Assembly (NCBI GenBank): GCA_036563645.1
Contig: DATCMA010000029.1
Coordinates: forward strand, 1-64,000
Source of the DNA: DATCMA01 sp036563645
GTDB lineage: Bacteria; Actinomycetota; Actinomycetes; Mycobacteriales; Micromonosporaceae
Direction: 5' to 3'
DNA length: 64,000 nt
The position numbers and the translations under genes are program-made. Below the pieces are notes generated by a model. It made no database searches. It was given only the letters and a program-made list of their open reading frames with translations, and had not been told where the DNA came from. Below are positions 34,782 to 43,388 of this stretch, piece by piece (the first letter of the stretch is position 1; the number at the start of each line of letters is the position of its first letter).

Positions 34782-36266
34782 ATGTCCGAGTCCGCAGCTA
34801 GTGCAGCACCCGCAGCCCACGCCGGGGACCGGCGTGACGTGACCGCCGCGCAGCGCACCGCCATCGCCGAGCTGGTGCGCGTCTTCCCTATCGTCGACGA
34901 ACTGGGCCACCGGTTCGCCGCAGCCGGTCATGAGCTTCACTTGGTCGGGGGGTCCGTCCGGGACGCCCTGCTGGGCCGCCTCGGCAATGACCTCGACTTC
35001 TGTACGTCCGCTAAGCCGGACGAGACGCTGAAGATCCTCAAAGGGTGGGCCGAGGCGATCTGGGAGACCGGTCGGGAATTCGGCACGATCAGCGCCCAGC
35101 GCCGAGGGTTCAAGCTGGAGATCACGACCTTCCGGGCGGAGTCGTACGACGGGGTCAGCCGCAATCCGGTGGTCGAGTATGGGACGGATCTCCAGGGTGA
35201 TCTTCGCCGTCGCGACTTCACGATCAACGCGATGGCGCTCAGCCTCCCCGACCACCGCTTCACCGACCCCTTCGGAGGGTTGCAGGACCTCGCGGCGCGC
35301 GTGATTCGGACGCCGGGGACGCCACGGGAGTCGTTCAGCGACGACCCGCTGCGCATGCTGCGCGCGGCGCGGTTCGTCTCCCAGCTGCGGTTCACCGTCG
35401 ACCCGGCGGTGCGCCAGGCGATGACGGAGATGGCCGCGGACCTTGACCGGATCACCGCGGAGCGGATTCGGGACGAGTTCACCAAGCTGCTCTGCGGCGC
35501 CGACCCGGTGCGCGGGCTGCGGTTGTTGGTCGACACCAGACTGGCGGAGCGGTTCCTGCCGGAGCTGCCCGGGCTGCGGCTGGAGATCGACGAACACGCG
35601 CAGCACAAGGACGTCTACGAGCACACGCTGACGGTGCTCAACAACGTCATCAGCATGGAGGACGACGGCTGCGACTTCGTGCTGCGGATGGCGGCGCTGA
35701 TGCACGACGTCGGCAAGCCGGCGACGAAGGCGGTGACCCCCGACGGCCGGGTGACCTTCCACCACCACGAGGTGGTCGGCGCGCGGATGACGCGGCAGCG
35801 CATGAAGGCGCTGCGCTACCCCAAGGACGTCATCGCGCAGGTGTCCACTCTGGTCGCGCTGCACCTGCGCTTCTACGGGTACGGTCGCGGGGAGTGGACC
35901 GACTCCGCGGTGCGCCGCTACGTCGCCGATGCGGGGGAGCTCCTCCCCCGCTTGCACAAACTGACCCGGTCGGACTGCACGACGCGGAACAAGCGGAAGG
36001 CGGCGCAGCTCGCCGCGGACTACGACGCCCTGGAGGCACGGATCGCTCGGATCCAGGCGGAGGAGGACCTCAAGCGGGTGCGGCCCGACCTCGACGGGCA
36101 CGAGATCATGCGCCTGCTCAACGTGCCGCCTGGGCCGATCGTCGGGCGGGCCTGGCGGTACTTGAAGGAGCTTCGGCTGGAGCATGGCCCGCTGGGGAAG
36201 GAGAAGGCCGAGCAGGTCCTGCTCGAGTGGGCGCGGGCCGAAGGCATCCTCCGCGACCAGGAGTGA
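34782..36266 (+). CDS. pcnA: CCA tRNA nucleotidyltransferase
   Basis: It adds or repairs the 3' CCA of tRNAs. The protein has 494 residues. The class II nucleotidyltransferase head is HLVGGSVRDALLGRLGNDLDFCTSAKPDE, then LQGDLRRRDFTINAMALSL. The tRNA-binding neck has RMLRAARFVSQL, and an HD-domain region reads AALMHDVGKPATKAV and FHHHEVVGARM. Genes named PcnA (Rv3907c-like) occupy this place beside murJ in actinobacteria. In mycobacteria a Nudix gene and a large membrane-protein gene lie between them; both are absent here. Confidence 0.93.
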   Translation: MSESAASAAPAAHAGDRRDVTAAQRTAIAELVRVFPIVDELGHRFAAAGHELHLVGGSVRDALLGRLGNDLDFCTSAKPDETLKILKGWAEAIWETGREFGTISAQRRGFKLEITTFRAESYDGVSRNPVVEYGTDLQGDLRRRDFTINAMALSLPDHRFTDPFGGLQDLAARVIRTPGTPRESFSDDPLRMLRAARFVSQLRFTVDPAVRQAMTEMAADLDRITAERIRDEFTKLLCGADPVRGLRLLVDTRLAERFLPELPGLRLEIDEHAQHKDVYEHTLTVLNNVISMEDDGCDFVLRMAALMHDVGKPATKAVTPDGRVTFHHHEVVGARMTRQRMKALRYPKDVIAQVSTLVALHLRFYGYGRGEWTDSAVRRYVADAGELLPRLHKLTRSDCTTRNKRKAAQLAADYDALEARIARIQAEEDLKRVRPDLDGHEIMRLLNVPPGPIVGRAWRYLKELRLEHGPLGKEKAEQVLLEWARAEGILRDQE

Positions 36267-36336
36267 GCGCGGCGCGGAGCGACCTCACGTCGGACGGTTG
36301 TCCCAGATCGGTTCGGTACGGATCTCCATCGAAAGA

Positions 36337-36368
36337 AGCGGGCCGGCTCCCCACGGAGCCGGCCCGCT
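36337..36368 (-). terminator. Terminator between convergent pcnA and ino1
   Basis: AGCGGGCCGGCTCC (36337-36350) pairs perfectly over 14 bp with GGAGCCGGCCCGCT (36355-36368) around CCAC. On the minus strand it is followed by TCTTTC, so it best terminates ino1; it can also stop pcnA transcripts. Confidence 0.75.
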
Positions 36369-36383
36369 CGGACGTCGGGTGCC

Positions 36384-37463
36384 TTACCGCTCGATCTCGC
36401 CGGCGATGAACTTCTCCACCGCCTCACGAGCCTCGTTGTCGGTGTACTGCACCGGCGGGGACTTCATGAAGTAGGCGGACGCGGCGAGCAGCGGACCGCC
36501 GATCTTCCGGTCGAGGCCGATCTTGGCGGCGCGGATAGCGTCGATGATGACGCCGGCGGAGTTCGGCGAGTCCCACACCTCGAGCTTCACCTCGGCGTTC
36601 AGCGGCACGTCACCGAACGCGCGCCCCTCGAGGCGGATGTACGCCCACTTGCGGTCGTCGAGCCACGGCACGTGGTCGGACGGTCCGATGTGGACGTCGC
36701 TCTTGGCCATCTCGTGCGGGATCTGAGAGGTCACCGACTGGGTCTTCGAAATCTTCTTCGAGACCAGCCGCTCCCGCTCGAGCATGTTCATGAAGTCCAT
36801 GTTTCCGCCGAAGTTGAGCTGGTAGGTGCGCAGCAGCTCAACCCCGCGGTCCTCGAACAGCTTGGCCAGGGTGCGGTGCACGATCGTCGCGCCCACCTGG
36901 CTCTTGATGTCGTCACCGACGATCGGCAGACCCGCGTCTTCGAACTTCTTCGCCCACACCGGGTCGGAGGCGATGAAGACCGGCAGGGCGTTGACGAACG
37001 CGCAGCCGGCGTCGATAGCCGCCTGGGCGTAGAAGCGGTTGGCCTCCTCGGAGCCCACGGGGAGGTAGGAGACCACGACGTCCACCTCGGCGTCGCGGAG
37101 CGCCTTCACCACGTCCACAGCGGGCTGGTCGGACTCCTCAATGGTCTCGCGGTAGTACTTCCCCAACCCGTCAAGGGTTGGCCCACGCTGCACGAGGACG
37201 CCGGTGGGCGGCACGTCGCAGATCTTGATCGTGTTGTTCTCGCTGGCGAAGATCGCCTCAGCGAGATCCATCCCAACCTTCTTGGCGTCGACGTCGAACG
37301 CCGCGACGAACTGCACGTCCGAGACGTGGTAGCCGCCGAAGTTGACGTGCATGAGACCCGGAACGCGGTCGTTGGGATCGGCGTCGCGGTAGTACTGGAC
37401 GCCCTGAACCAGAGACGATGCGCAGTTCCCGACACCGACGATGGCGACGCGAACGGAGCCCAT
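36384..37463 (-). CDS. ino1: Inositol-3-phosphate synthase
   Basis: It converts glucose-6-phosphate to 1L-myo-inositol-1-phosphate with NAD, feeding phosphatidylinositol and mycothiol synthesis in actinobacteria. The protein has 359 residues, the short prokaryotic form. It begins MGSVRVAIVGVGNCASSLVQG with the Rossmann site and shows DDIKSQVGATIVHRTL, LNFGGNMDFMNM and LEVWDSPNSAGVIIDAIRAAKI. ATG at 37463 has AAGGAGG; upstream codons of the open frame are rejected. It lies 23 bp after padR and is probably co-transcribed. Confidence 0.95.
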   Translation of the reverse strand: MGSVRVAIVGVGNCASSLVQGVQYYRDADPNDRVPGLMHVNFGGYHVSDVQFVAAFDVDAKKVGMDLAEAIFASENNTIKICDVPPTGVLVQRGPTLDGLGKYYRETIEESDQPAVDVVKALRDAEVDVVVSYLPVGSEEANRFYAQAAIDAGCAFVNALPVFIASDPVWAKKFEDAGLPIVGDDIKSQVGATIVHRTLAKLFEDRGVELLRTYQLNFGGNMDFMNMLERERLVSKKISKTQSVTSQIPHEMAKSDVHIGPSDHVPWLDDRKWAYIRLEGRAFGDVPLNAEVKLEVWDSPNSAGVIIDAIRAAKIGLDRKIGGPLLAASAYFMKSPPVQYTDNEAREAVEKFIAGEIER

Positions 37464-37486
37464 TGCGTGTGCCTCCTTCTCATTCA

Positions 37487-38113
37487 TCACGGCCGCTCCG
37501 GCTCTTCCCTGGACTGCCCAGGCGGAGGCGGGTTGTCGCTGTGTTGGGGGACACCCCGGTCGGGGGTTCGGCCGGAGCGCTCGTTGGCGATGAGCTCCTC
37601 GAGCCACCGGACCTCGCGCTCGCAGGCTTCGAGTCCGTGGCGCTGCAGTTCCAGCGTGTACGCGTCCAGTCGCTCAGCCGCGCGGCTGAGCAGGGCGCGC
37701 AAGCCGTCCCTGCGCTCTTCGACCTTGCGTCGTCGGCCTTCGAGGATCCGGAGTCGGGTTGCCCGATCGGTACGGGAAAAGAAGGCGAAGTGGACCCCGA
37801 ATCCGGTGTCCTCGTACGTCTCCGGCCCGGCCTGGGCAATCAACTCGGCGAAACGCTCCTTCCCCTCCGCGGTGATCTTGTAGACGATCCGGCCACGGCG
37901 GCTGGTCAGCGGGGGCACGTTCTCCCCCTCAGCGGGCGTCTCCTCCGCTTCAGCGATCAGCCCGGCGGCCTGCAATCTCCGGAGGGTGGGATAGAGCGAG
38001 CCGTAGCTAATCGCGGCACGGATGGCGCCCAGCTTGGCGGTGAGCTCTTTACGCAGCTCGTAGCCGTGCATGGGGGACTCCTGCAGGAGGCCGAGGATGG
38101 CGAGCTCCAGCAC
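37487..38113 (-). CDS. PadR family transcriptional regulator
   Basis: The protein has 208 residues. The N-terminal winged helix is typical: LELAILGLLQESPMHGYELRKELT, then ISYGSLYPTLRRLQAAGLI and SRRGRIVYKITAEGKERF. A C-terminal coiled-coil dimerisation region follows (LRILEGRRRKVEERRDGLRALLSRAAERLDAYTLELQRHGLEACEREVRWLEELI), then a disordered tail. It heads an operon with ino1, as in mycobacteria (Rv0047c-Rv0046c). A 23-bp palindrome in its promoter is the likely autoregulatory site. The ligand is unknown. GTG start after AAGGAGGGG. Confidence 0.92.
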   Translation of the reverse strand: MLELAILGLLQESPMHGYELRKELTAKLGAIRAAISYGSLYPTLRRLQAAGLIAEAEETPAEGENVPPLTSRRGRIVYKITAEGKERFAELIAQAGPETYEDTGFGVHFAFFSRTDRATRLRILEGRRRKVEERRDGLRALLSRAAERLDAYTLELQRHGLEACEREVRWLEELIANERSGRTPDRGVPQHSDNPPPPGQSREEPERP

Positions 38114-38154
38114 CCTCAGCCCCTCCTTCCCCCGGTGAGCCGTACCTAACCACC

Positions 38155-38177
38155 CGATGTATCGGAGCGATACATCG
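38155..38177. promoter_or_regulatory. PadR operator palindrome
   Basis: CGATGTATCG (38155-38164), a GAG spacer and CGATACATCG (38168-38177) form a perfect 10-bp inverted repeat containing ATGT and ACAT half-sites like those bound by PadR proteins. It lies 42 bp upstream of the padR GTG. On the minus strand a TAGGTA -10 (38143-38148) follows it, so a repressor here would cover the -35 and spacer. Confidence 0.75.
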
Positions 38178-38279
38178 CACCGTAGACGGCAAGTTGCCGG
38201 TACGCAAACCGAGGTTCTCGCGCAGTTACCCAGTGTGACGCTGGTCGCCGATGCCTAGTTGACCACGTACGCTCGATCC

Positions 38280-38711
38280 ATGCGGACGCAGCGCCAGGTT
38301 GTCGACTACTCGCTCCAGAAGCGTGCGCTGCTGCGTGAGGTGCGCTCCGGTCGGGTCAGTGTCTACGACGTCTGCGACGCCTCGCCGTACCTCAAGAGTG
38401 CCGCGCGGTTCCACGGCGAGCGGACGGACGAGCTGTGCCCGATTTGCCGCCGAGAGCACCTCACCTACGTCCACTACATTTACGGAGATGAACTCAAGCA
38501 GTCCGCTGGGCAGGCGCGGACGAGGGCGGAGCTGCCCTCGCTCGCGATGACGCTGCGTGAGTTCACGGTCTATGTCGTGGAGGTCTGTCAGGGCTGCGGG
38601 TGGAACCACCTCGTCGAGCGCTTCCTGCTCGGCCGGGATGGTCTCGCCGCGGAGTCGGACCAGGCCTCGGACGCAGTGGCGGCCGAGCCGGGGCGTGGAG
38701 CGCGACGGTGA
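38280..38711 (+). CDS. DUF5318 family protein with zinc-ribbon cysteines
   Basis: The 143-residue protein starts MRTQRQVVDYSLQKRALLREVRSGRVSVYDVCDASPYLKSAARFHG and carries two Cys pairs, CPIC and CQGC, about 55 residues apart, a likely zinc site. It matches the conserved actinobacterial family encoded beside ponA (Rv0049-like). The biochemical role is unknown. ATG at 38280 is 6 nt after a TACGCT -10-like element with no ribosome-binding site, so it may be leaderless. The last ~20 residues are variable. Confidence 0.85.
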   Translation: MRTQRQVVDYSLQKRALLREVRSGRVSVYDVCDASPYLKSAARFHGERTDELCPICRREHLTYVHYIYGDELKQSAGQARTRAELPSLAMTLREFTVYVVEVCQGCGWNHLVERFLLGRDGLAAESDQASDAVAAEPGRGARR

Positions 38712-38890
38712 ACAGTGCCCATGCGCTCGGGCTCAGCCGAGCCAAGCAGACGCCGTCTCCTCACAACAATCGAGTTGTCACAGAACTGGCGGGAATGCGG
38801 ATGCGTATTCATTTTCGCCAGTGTGGCACGACTCACGGCAAGCCGGTGGTGAGGTGTGAGCCCACCGCCGCGACCGGCAGGGTGTGACAG

Positions 38891-41728
38891 ATGAACGCGT
38901 ACGGCGAACCCCAATCCGCGCGTGGCCGGGCCAACGTCCCCAGGCCAGGCTCCCCGCCTGAGGCTTGGGCGGCAGGTCCGAGCCCTGCCAACGCAGGGTT
39001 GGCGGGGCGTGGCCAGCAGGTATCGCGGACCCCGTCGACCAGTGGCCGCGCCTCCGTCGGTTCAGCGTCGGTCCCTTCTGCCTCGGTCGGTGCCGCGGCT
39101 GCGGGCCGAGCGACGGTGGGTCGGGCGAGTATCCCCTCTCCCGCGTCAGGGGCGGACGACCTCGTGGCGCGCCAGAGCGACCGCGCCTCCGGGCGAGCGG
39201 CGGTCGGCACGGCCCGGGTGGGCCGGTCCGGCGCGACCGGCCGGGCGAGCGTCACGGGCCGGGCGGCGGTCGCGCGCGCGAGTGTGCGACCGAGCGGGCA
39301 GGCCAGGCCGAGCGCCGGAGGTGGAGGCGGCGGCACCAGGGGCCCGAATGGGCCCGGCGGCCGTGGTCCCGGCGGCGGTCGGGGCGGCTCTAGCGGTGGC
39401 AAGGGTGGGTCAGGCGACCCGAAACGTGCCAAGAGACGGAAACGCCTGAATATCCTCATCGCCGCCTTCGCGGTGATGATCATGATGATCGGCGCCGGCG
39501 TCGTCGGCCTCACGTGGTTCTCGACCACGGTGAAGACGCCGACGGACTTCGACGAGCCGATGGCGACGATCATCACGTTCAGCAACGGGAAGCAGCTCGC
39601 CAAGCTCGGGGAGCAGAACCGCACCATCGTCCCCTGGGACAAGATCAATCCGCATATCCGGCACGCGGTGATCGCCGCGGAGGACAAGGACTTCCTCAAG
39701 CACAGCGGCGTCGACTTCACGGGCATCGCCCGGGCGGCGTGGAACAACTTCACCGGCGGTGCCCGCCAGGGTGGCTCGACGATCACCCAGCAGTACGCCC
39801 GGCACGTCGCCGACCTCAGCGGGATGAGCTACGCCCGTAAGCTGCGTGAGGCGGTGCTCGCCACGAAGCTCGAGCAGCAGTTCACCAAGGACGAGCTCCT
39901 CGGCTTCTACCTCAACGCCATCTACTTCGGGCGGGGCGCCCACGGCATCGAGGCGGCGGCGCAGGCCTACTTCGGGAAGTCGGCCATCACCCCGCCCGAT
40001 TCGAAGAACGCGATCACCTTCGAGGAGGCCGCGGTCCTCGCCTCGGTGATCAAACAGCCGGAGCCGGACCCGAGCACCGGGCACAAGGGGTACGACCCGC
40101 AGGTCAACCCGGAAGCCGCGCAGGACCGGTGGAAATACACCCTCAACAACATGCTCGAGTTGGGGTACATCACCCCGGAGCAGCGGGCGGCGGCGAAGTA
40201 CCCGAAGGTCAAGACGTGGGACCCGAAGAAGAACTGTTCGATCGGGTGCGGCATCGACACGCCTCGGGGCAACGTCGTCAACTACGTCCGGGCCGAACTC
40301 GAGGCGATGGGGATCACCGACTGGAAAGAGGGCGGCTACCGGATCAAGACGACGATTGACGAGCGCGCCCAGCAGGCGGCGGAGAAGGCGGCGCGGCGCG
40401 CGAGCAAGAGCTCGCCGATGAGCAAGCTGCCGAAGCACTACATGGCGGCGCTCGTCGCGATCGATCCGAAGAACGGTCGGGTCCTCGCCTACTACGGCGG
40501 TGAGACCGGTGCGGGAACCGACTACGCGGGCATCAACGTGGAGCCCGACGGTCGGATCACCGGTGGCCACTCCCCCGGCTCGACCTTCAAGGTCTACACC
40601 GTCGCCGCGGCGCTCAAGGCCGGGATCTCGGTCGACTCCCACTGGGACGCCACGAAGGTCAAGGACCCGGACACGGGCTTCGAGATTTCGAACGCCGGTC
40701 GCGTGGGGAGCCAGATCGACTGCCCCAACAACGGCCGCTGGTGCACCCTCGATAAGTCGACCGTCGACTCGTACAACGTCCCGTTCTACTGGATCGCGAA
40801 GAAGCTCGGGCCGGACAAGATCGTCGAGGCGGCGCGGGACGCGGGCATCCGGACGATGTGGACGGACCAGGGCGAGCCGATCGACCTCACCAAGCACGAT
40901 CCCGCGAAGATCGCGCCGTCCAAATTCGACAACCAGGTCGGCTACGGCCAGTACGCGGTCACCGTGCTCGACCACGCCAACGGGATGGCGACGATCGCCA
41001 ACCGGGGCGTCTACCACAAGGCCCACTTCATTCAGAGCGTCGAGAAGTACGACCAGCGGCGAGGCGAGTGGGTCCCGGTCGCGGGCAGCGGGGAGCAGCT
41101 CAAGCCGAAGCAGGTCTTCCCACCTGAGCAGATGGATGACCTCGCCTCGGTGCTGAAGAAGGTGCCCCCCTCCACGTACGACGCCCTCGCGAACGGCCGG
41201 GAGGCCATCGGGAAGACCGGCACCTGGGAGCTCAACTCGAGCAGCAACGACAACGGCGACGCCTGGATGATCGGGGCGACCCCGCAGATCGCGGCGGCGG
41301 TCTGGGTGGGGACCACCGGGGCCCGGCGGGCGATCCGCGAGGCCGACGGCAGCGCGATGTTCGGTGGCGGGACGCCAGCGGCGATCTGGAAGCTGTTCAT
41401 GGATGAGGCGCACGCCGCCATGAACCTCAAGCACGAGACCTTCCCGGAGAAGAAGGGCACCGGGGATCCTGACCATCCGTTCGCCGACGGCGTTCCCCCG
41501 CCGGCTCCCCAGCCGCCACCGGGACCGCAGCCGGGCGACCGGTGCGACAACCCGTTCCGGCTGTTCTGCCCGCCGGATCAGGGACGGGAGGACAGGAACG
41601 ACGACAACCAGCAGCCCATCACCATCCCCTCCGTCCCGACTGACCCGAACCATCCGGGCGGCGGGCTACCCGGCAATGGCGGCGGGCCGCGGGTGTTGCC
41701 CTCCCAAGGCCAAGCGCCAGCCGGCTGA
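38891..41728 (+). CDS. Class A penicillin-binding protein (bifunctional)
   Basis: This membrane enzyme polymerises and cross-links peptidoglycan; its position matches ponA1 of mycobacteria. It has 945 residues. The cytoplasmic N-terminus (1-185) has GRASVG-type repeats (52-133) and a Gly-rich run, then a membrane helix at about 187-209. The glycosyltransferase-51 domain has VIAAEDKDF (Glu264) and GGSTITQQY. The transpeptidase domain has STFK (Ser564, Lys567), SYN and KTG (775-777). The tail of ~60 residues is Pro-rich. A GGGTGTGA-type site precedes ATG 38891. Confidence 0.95.
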   Translation: MNAYGEPQSARGRANVPRPGSPPEAWAAGPSPANAGLAGRGQQVSRTPSTSGRASVGSASVPSASVGAAAAGRATVGRASIPSPASGADDLVARQSDRASGRAAVGTARVGRSGATGRASVTGRAAVARASVRPSGQARPSAGGGGGGTRGPNGPGGRGPGGGRGGSSGGKGGSGDPKRAKRRKRLNILIAAFAVMIMMIGAGVVGLTWFSTTVKTPTDFDEPMATIITFSNGKQLAKLGEQNRTIVPWDKINPHIRHAVIAAEDKDFLKHSGVDFTGIARAAWNNFTGGARQGGSTITQQYARHVADLSGMSYARKLREAVLATKLEQQFTKDELLGFYLNAIYFGRGAHGIEAAAQAYFGKSAITPPDSKNAITFEEAAVLASVIKQPEPDPSTGHKGYDPQVNPEAAQDRWKYTLNNMLELGYITPEQRAAAKYPKVKTWDPKKNCSIGCGIDTPRGNVVNYVRAELEAMGITDWKEGGYRIKTTIDERAQQAAEKAARRASKSSPMSKLPKHYMAALVAIDPKNGRVLAYYGGETGAGTDYAGINVEPDGRITGGHSPGSTFKVYTVAAALKAGISVDSHWDATKVKDPDTGFEISNAGRVGSQIDCPNNGRWCTLDKSTVDSYNVPFYWIAKKLGPDKIVEAARDAGIRTMWTDQGEPIDLTKHDPAKIAPSKFDNQVGYGQYAVTVLDHANGMATIANRGVYHKAHFIQSVEKYDQRRGEWVPVAGSGEQLKPKQVFPPEQMDDLASVLKKVPPSTYDALANGREAIGKTGTWELNSSSNDNGDAWMIGATPQIAAAVWVGTTGARRAIREADGSAMFGGGTPAAIWKLFMDEAHAAMNLKHETFPEKKGTGDPDHPFADGVPPPAPQPPPGPQPGDRCDNPFRLFCPPDQGREDRNDDNQQPITIPSVPTDPNHPGGGLPGNGGGPRVLPSQGQAPAG

Positions 41729-41744
41729 TCGGGGGATGAGCTGA

Positions 41745-41782
41745 GCTCAAGGGGCGGCGGAGTTCTCCGCCGCCCCTTGAGC
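41745..41782. terminator. Strong hairpin terminator after the PBP gene
   Basis: The 17-nt arms 41745-41761 and 41766-41782 are perfect complements (outer GCTCAAGGGG/CCCCTTGAGC) around GTTC. It starts 17 bp past the PBP stop. No T tract follows. Confidence 0.75.
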
Positions 41783-41831
41783 GTTGCGCCGGCCCCGCGA
41801 GTCGTCGCGGAATACGGCAGGATGCCTGGTT

Positions 41832-43346
41832 ATGGAAGCAGCGCACGCGGCGGAGCCCGACGAGGTCGCCAAGGTTGACCACCCCTCGCACAGCGACCGA
41901 TTCGTCCGTGGACTCTCGGAAGCGATCGGCGGGCCGCTCGGTGAGCACGCCGCACCCCGTCGACCGGGCCGCTTCTGGACCGCCGTCCGGATCGTGCTGG
42001 CGTTGACGTGCCTCACCCTCGTCCTGCACTGGGTGCAGAAGTCCCCGTGTCACGACGGCGTCTGGCAGAACTACGTCCAGTACACCCACTTCTGCTACAC
42101 CGACGTCCTCGCGCTGTACTACGGGGAAGGCCTCAACGAGGGGAAGGTGCCCTACCGGGACCACCCGGTGGAGTACCCGGTGCTCATCGGGTACCTGATG
42201 GCGGTGATCGGCCTGCCCGTGCACGCCCTCGGGCAGAGCCGGCCCGGATTCAACGACGGGCTGTGGTTCTACCACCTCAACGCGATCGTGCTCAGCGCCC
42301 TCGCCGTCGCCACGGTCGCGGTGATCCTCTCCCTGCGTCGGCGCCGACCGTGGGACGCGGCGATGTTCGCGCTCTCCCCTGCGTTGGCCCTGACCGCCAC
42401 GGTGAACTGGGATTTCCTCGCGATCGGGCTCGCCGCGTTCGGGCTCTACGCCTGGGCGAGACGCCGTCCCGCGCTCGCCGGTGTGTTCCTGGGACTTGGG
42501 TGCGCGGCCAAGCTGTGGCCGCTGTTGCTGCTCGGGCCGATCGCGGTGCTCGCGCTGCGCACCGGGCGGTGGCGGCCGGCGCTCACCGCGGCCGGCGCCT
42601 TCGTCGGCGCCTGGCTGGTGGTCAACCTGCCGGTGATGATCACCGCGTTCGAGGGCTGGGACCGCTTCCGCGAGCTCAACACCACCCGCCCGATCGACTG
42701 GGGCACGCTGTGGTACATCGGGCGCTACCTCGACGGCAAGTGGGCCACTGGTGTCCCTGGGGACCGCGGGCCATTCCAGTGGCTCGGTGAACACGTTTCC
42801 GTGCTCAACCTGGTGACGTACGCGCTGTTCGCGCTGGCCTGTCTGGCTATCGCGCTGCTGGCCCTCGCCGCGCCGCGCCGGCCGCGCTTGGCCGCGCTGG
42901 CCTTCCTCGTCGTCGCCGCGTTCCTCATCACCAGCAAGGTGTGGTCCCAGCAGTTCGTGCTCTGGCTCTTGCCGCTCGCGGTGCTGGCCCGTCCGCGGTG
43001 GGGGGCGTTCGTGGCCTGGCAGATCGCGGAGGTGGGCTACTTCGCCGCGTTCTACGGCGAGATGCTCAACGCCTCCGGGAAGCCCGTCATCCCGGAAGGG
43101 CTGTTCGTGCTCGCCGCGACGCTTCGACTGACCACTGTGGCTGTCCTGTGTGGATTTATCGTGCGGGACATCCTCCGGCCCGAGCGGGACGTGGTGCGGC
43201 ACACCTACGCCGACGACCCGGACGGCGGGGTCTTCGACCAAGCGCCGGACGCCGGCTGGCTGCGTGAGCGACTCGCCCGCTTCCGGCGGGTCGATGCGGT
43301 GGACGCGGAGCGGCCGGTGGCGTCGGTGGCCAGCGGTGGATCGTGA
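41832..43346 (+). CDS. Polytopic GT87-like (DUF2029) glycosyltransferase
   Basis: The 504-residue membrane protein has about 10-12 predicted helices. An N-terminal cytoplasmic segment precedes a first helix (VRIVLALTCLTLVLHWV) and an extracytoplasmic loop with YTDVLALYYGEGLNEGKVPYRDHPVEYPVLIGY. This pattern, acidic residues in the first loop then YPxL, is typical of GT-C enzymes using polyprenyl-phosphate sugars. It corresponds in position to Rv0051 downstream of ponA1. The acceptor glycan is unknown. ATG 41832 is preferred over a TTG at 41784. Confidence 0.82.
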   Translation: MEAAHAAEPDEVAKVDHPSHSDRFVRGLSEAIGGPLGEHAAPRRPGRFWTAVRIVLALTCLTLVLHWVQKSPCHDGVWQNYVQYTHFCYTDVLALYYGEGLNEGKVPYRDHPVEYPVLIGYLMAVIGLPVHALGQSRPGFNDGLWFYHLNAIVLSALAVATVAVILSLRRRRPWDAAMFALSPALALTATVNWDFLAIGLAAFGLYAWARRRPALAGVFLGLGCAAKLWPLLLLGPIAVLALRTGRWRPALTAAGAFVGAWLVVNLPVMITAFEGWDRFRELNTTRPIDWGTLWYIGRYLDGKWATGVPGDRGPFQWLGEHVSVLNLVTYALFALACLAIALLALAAPRRPRLAALAFLVVAAFLITSKVWSQQFVLWLLPLAVLARPRWGAFVAWQIAEVGYFAAFYGEMLNASGKPVIPEGLFVLAATLRLTTVAVLCGFIVRDILRPERDVVRHTYADDPDGGVFDQAPDAGWLRERLARFRRVDAVDAERPVASVASGGS

Positions 43347-43388
43347 ATCCACACGAGACAGGTGGTGCCGCGGATGGCGGGCTCGTGA

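Noticed and set aside
39410..41653. 747-codon open frame on the minus strand opposite the PBP gene
   Set aside because: Antisense shadow of the PBP; no family motif and no ribosome-binding site.
41619..43352. 577-codon minus-strand frame opposite the GT87-like gene
   Set aside because: Low-complexity Arg/Glu/His/Pro composition typical of antisense frames in high-GC DNA.
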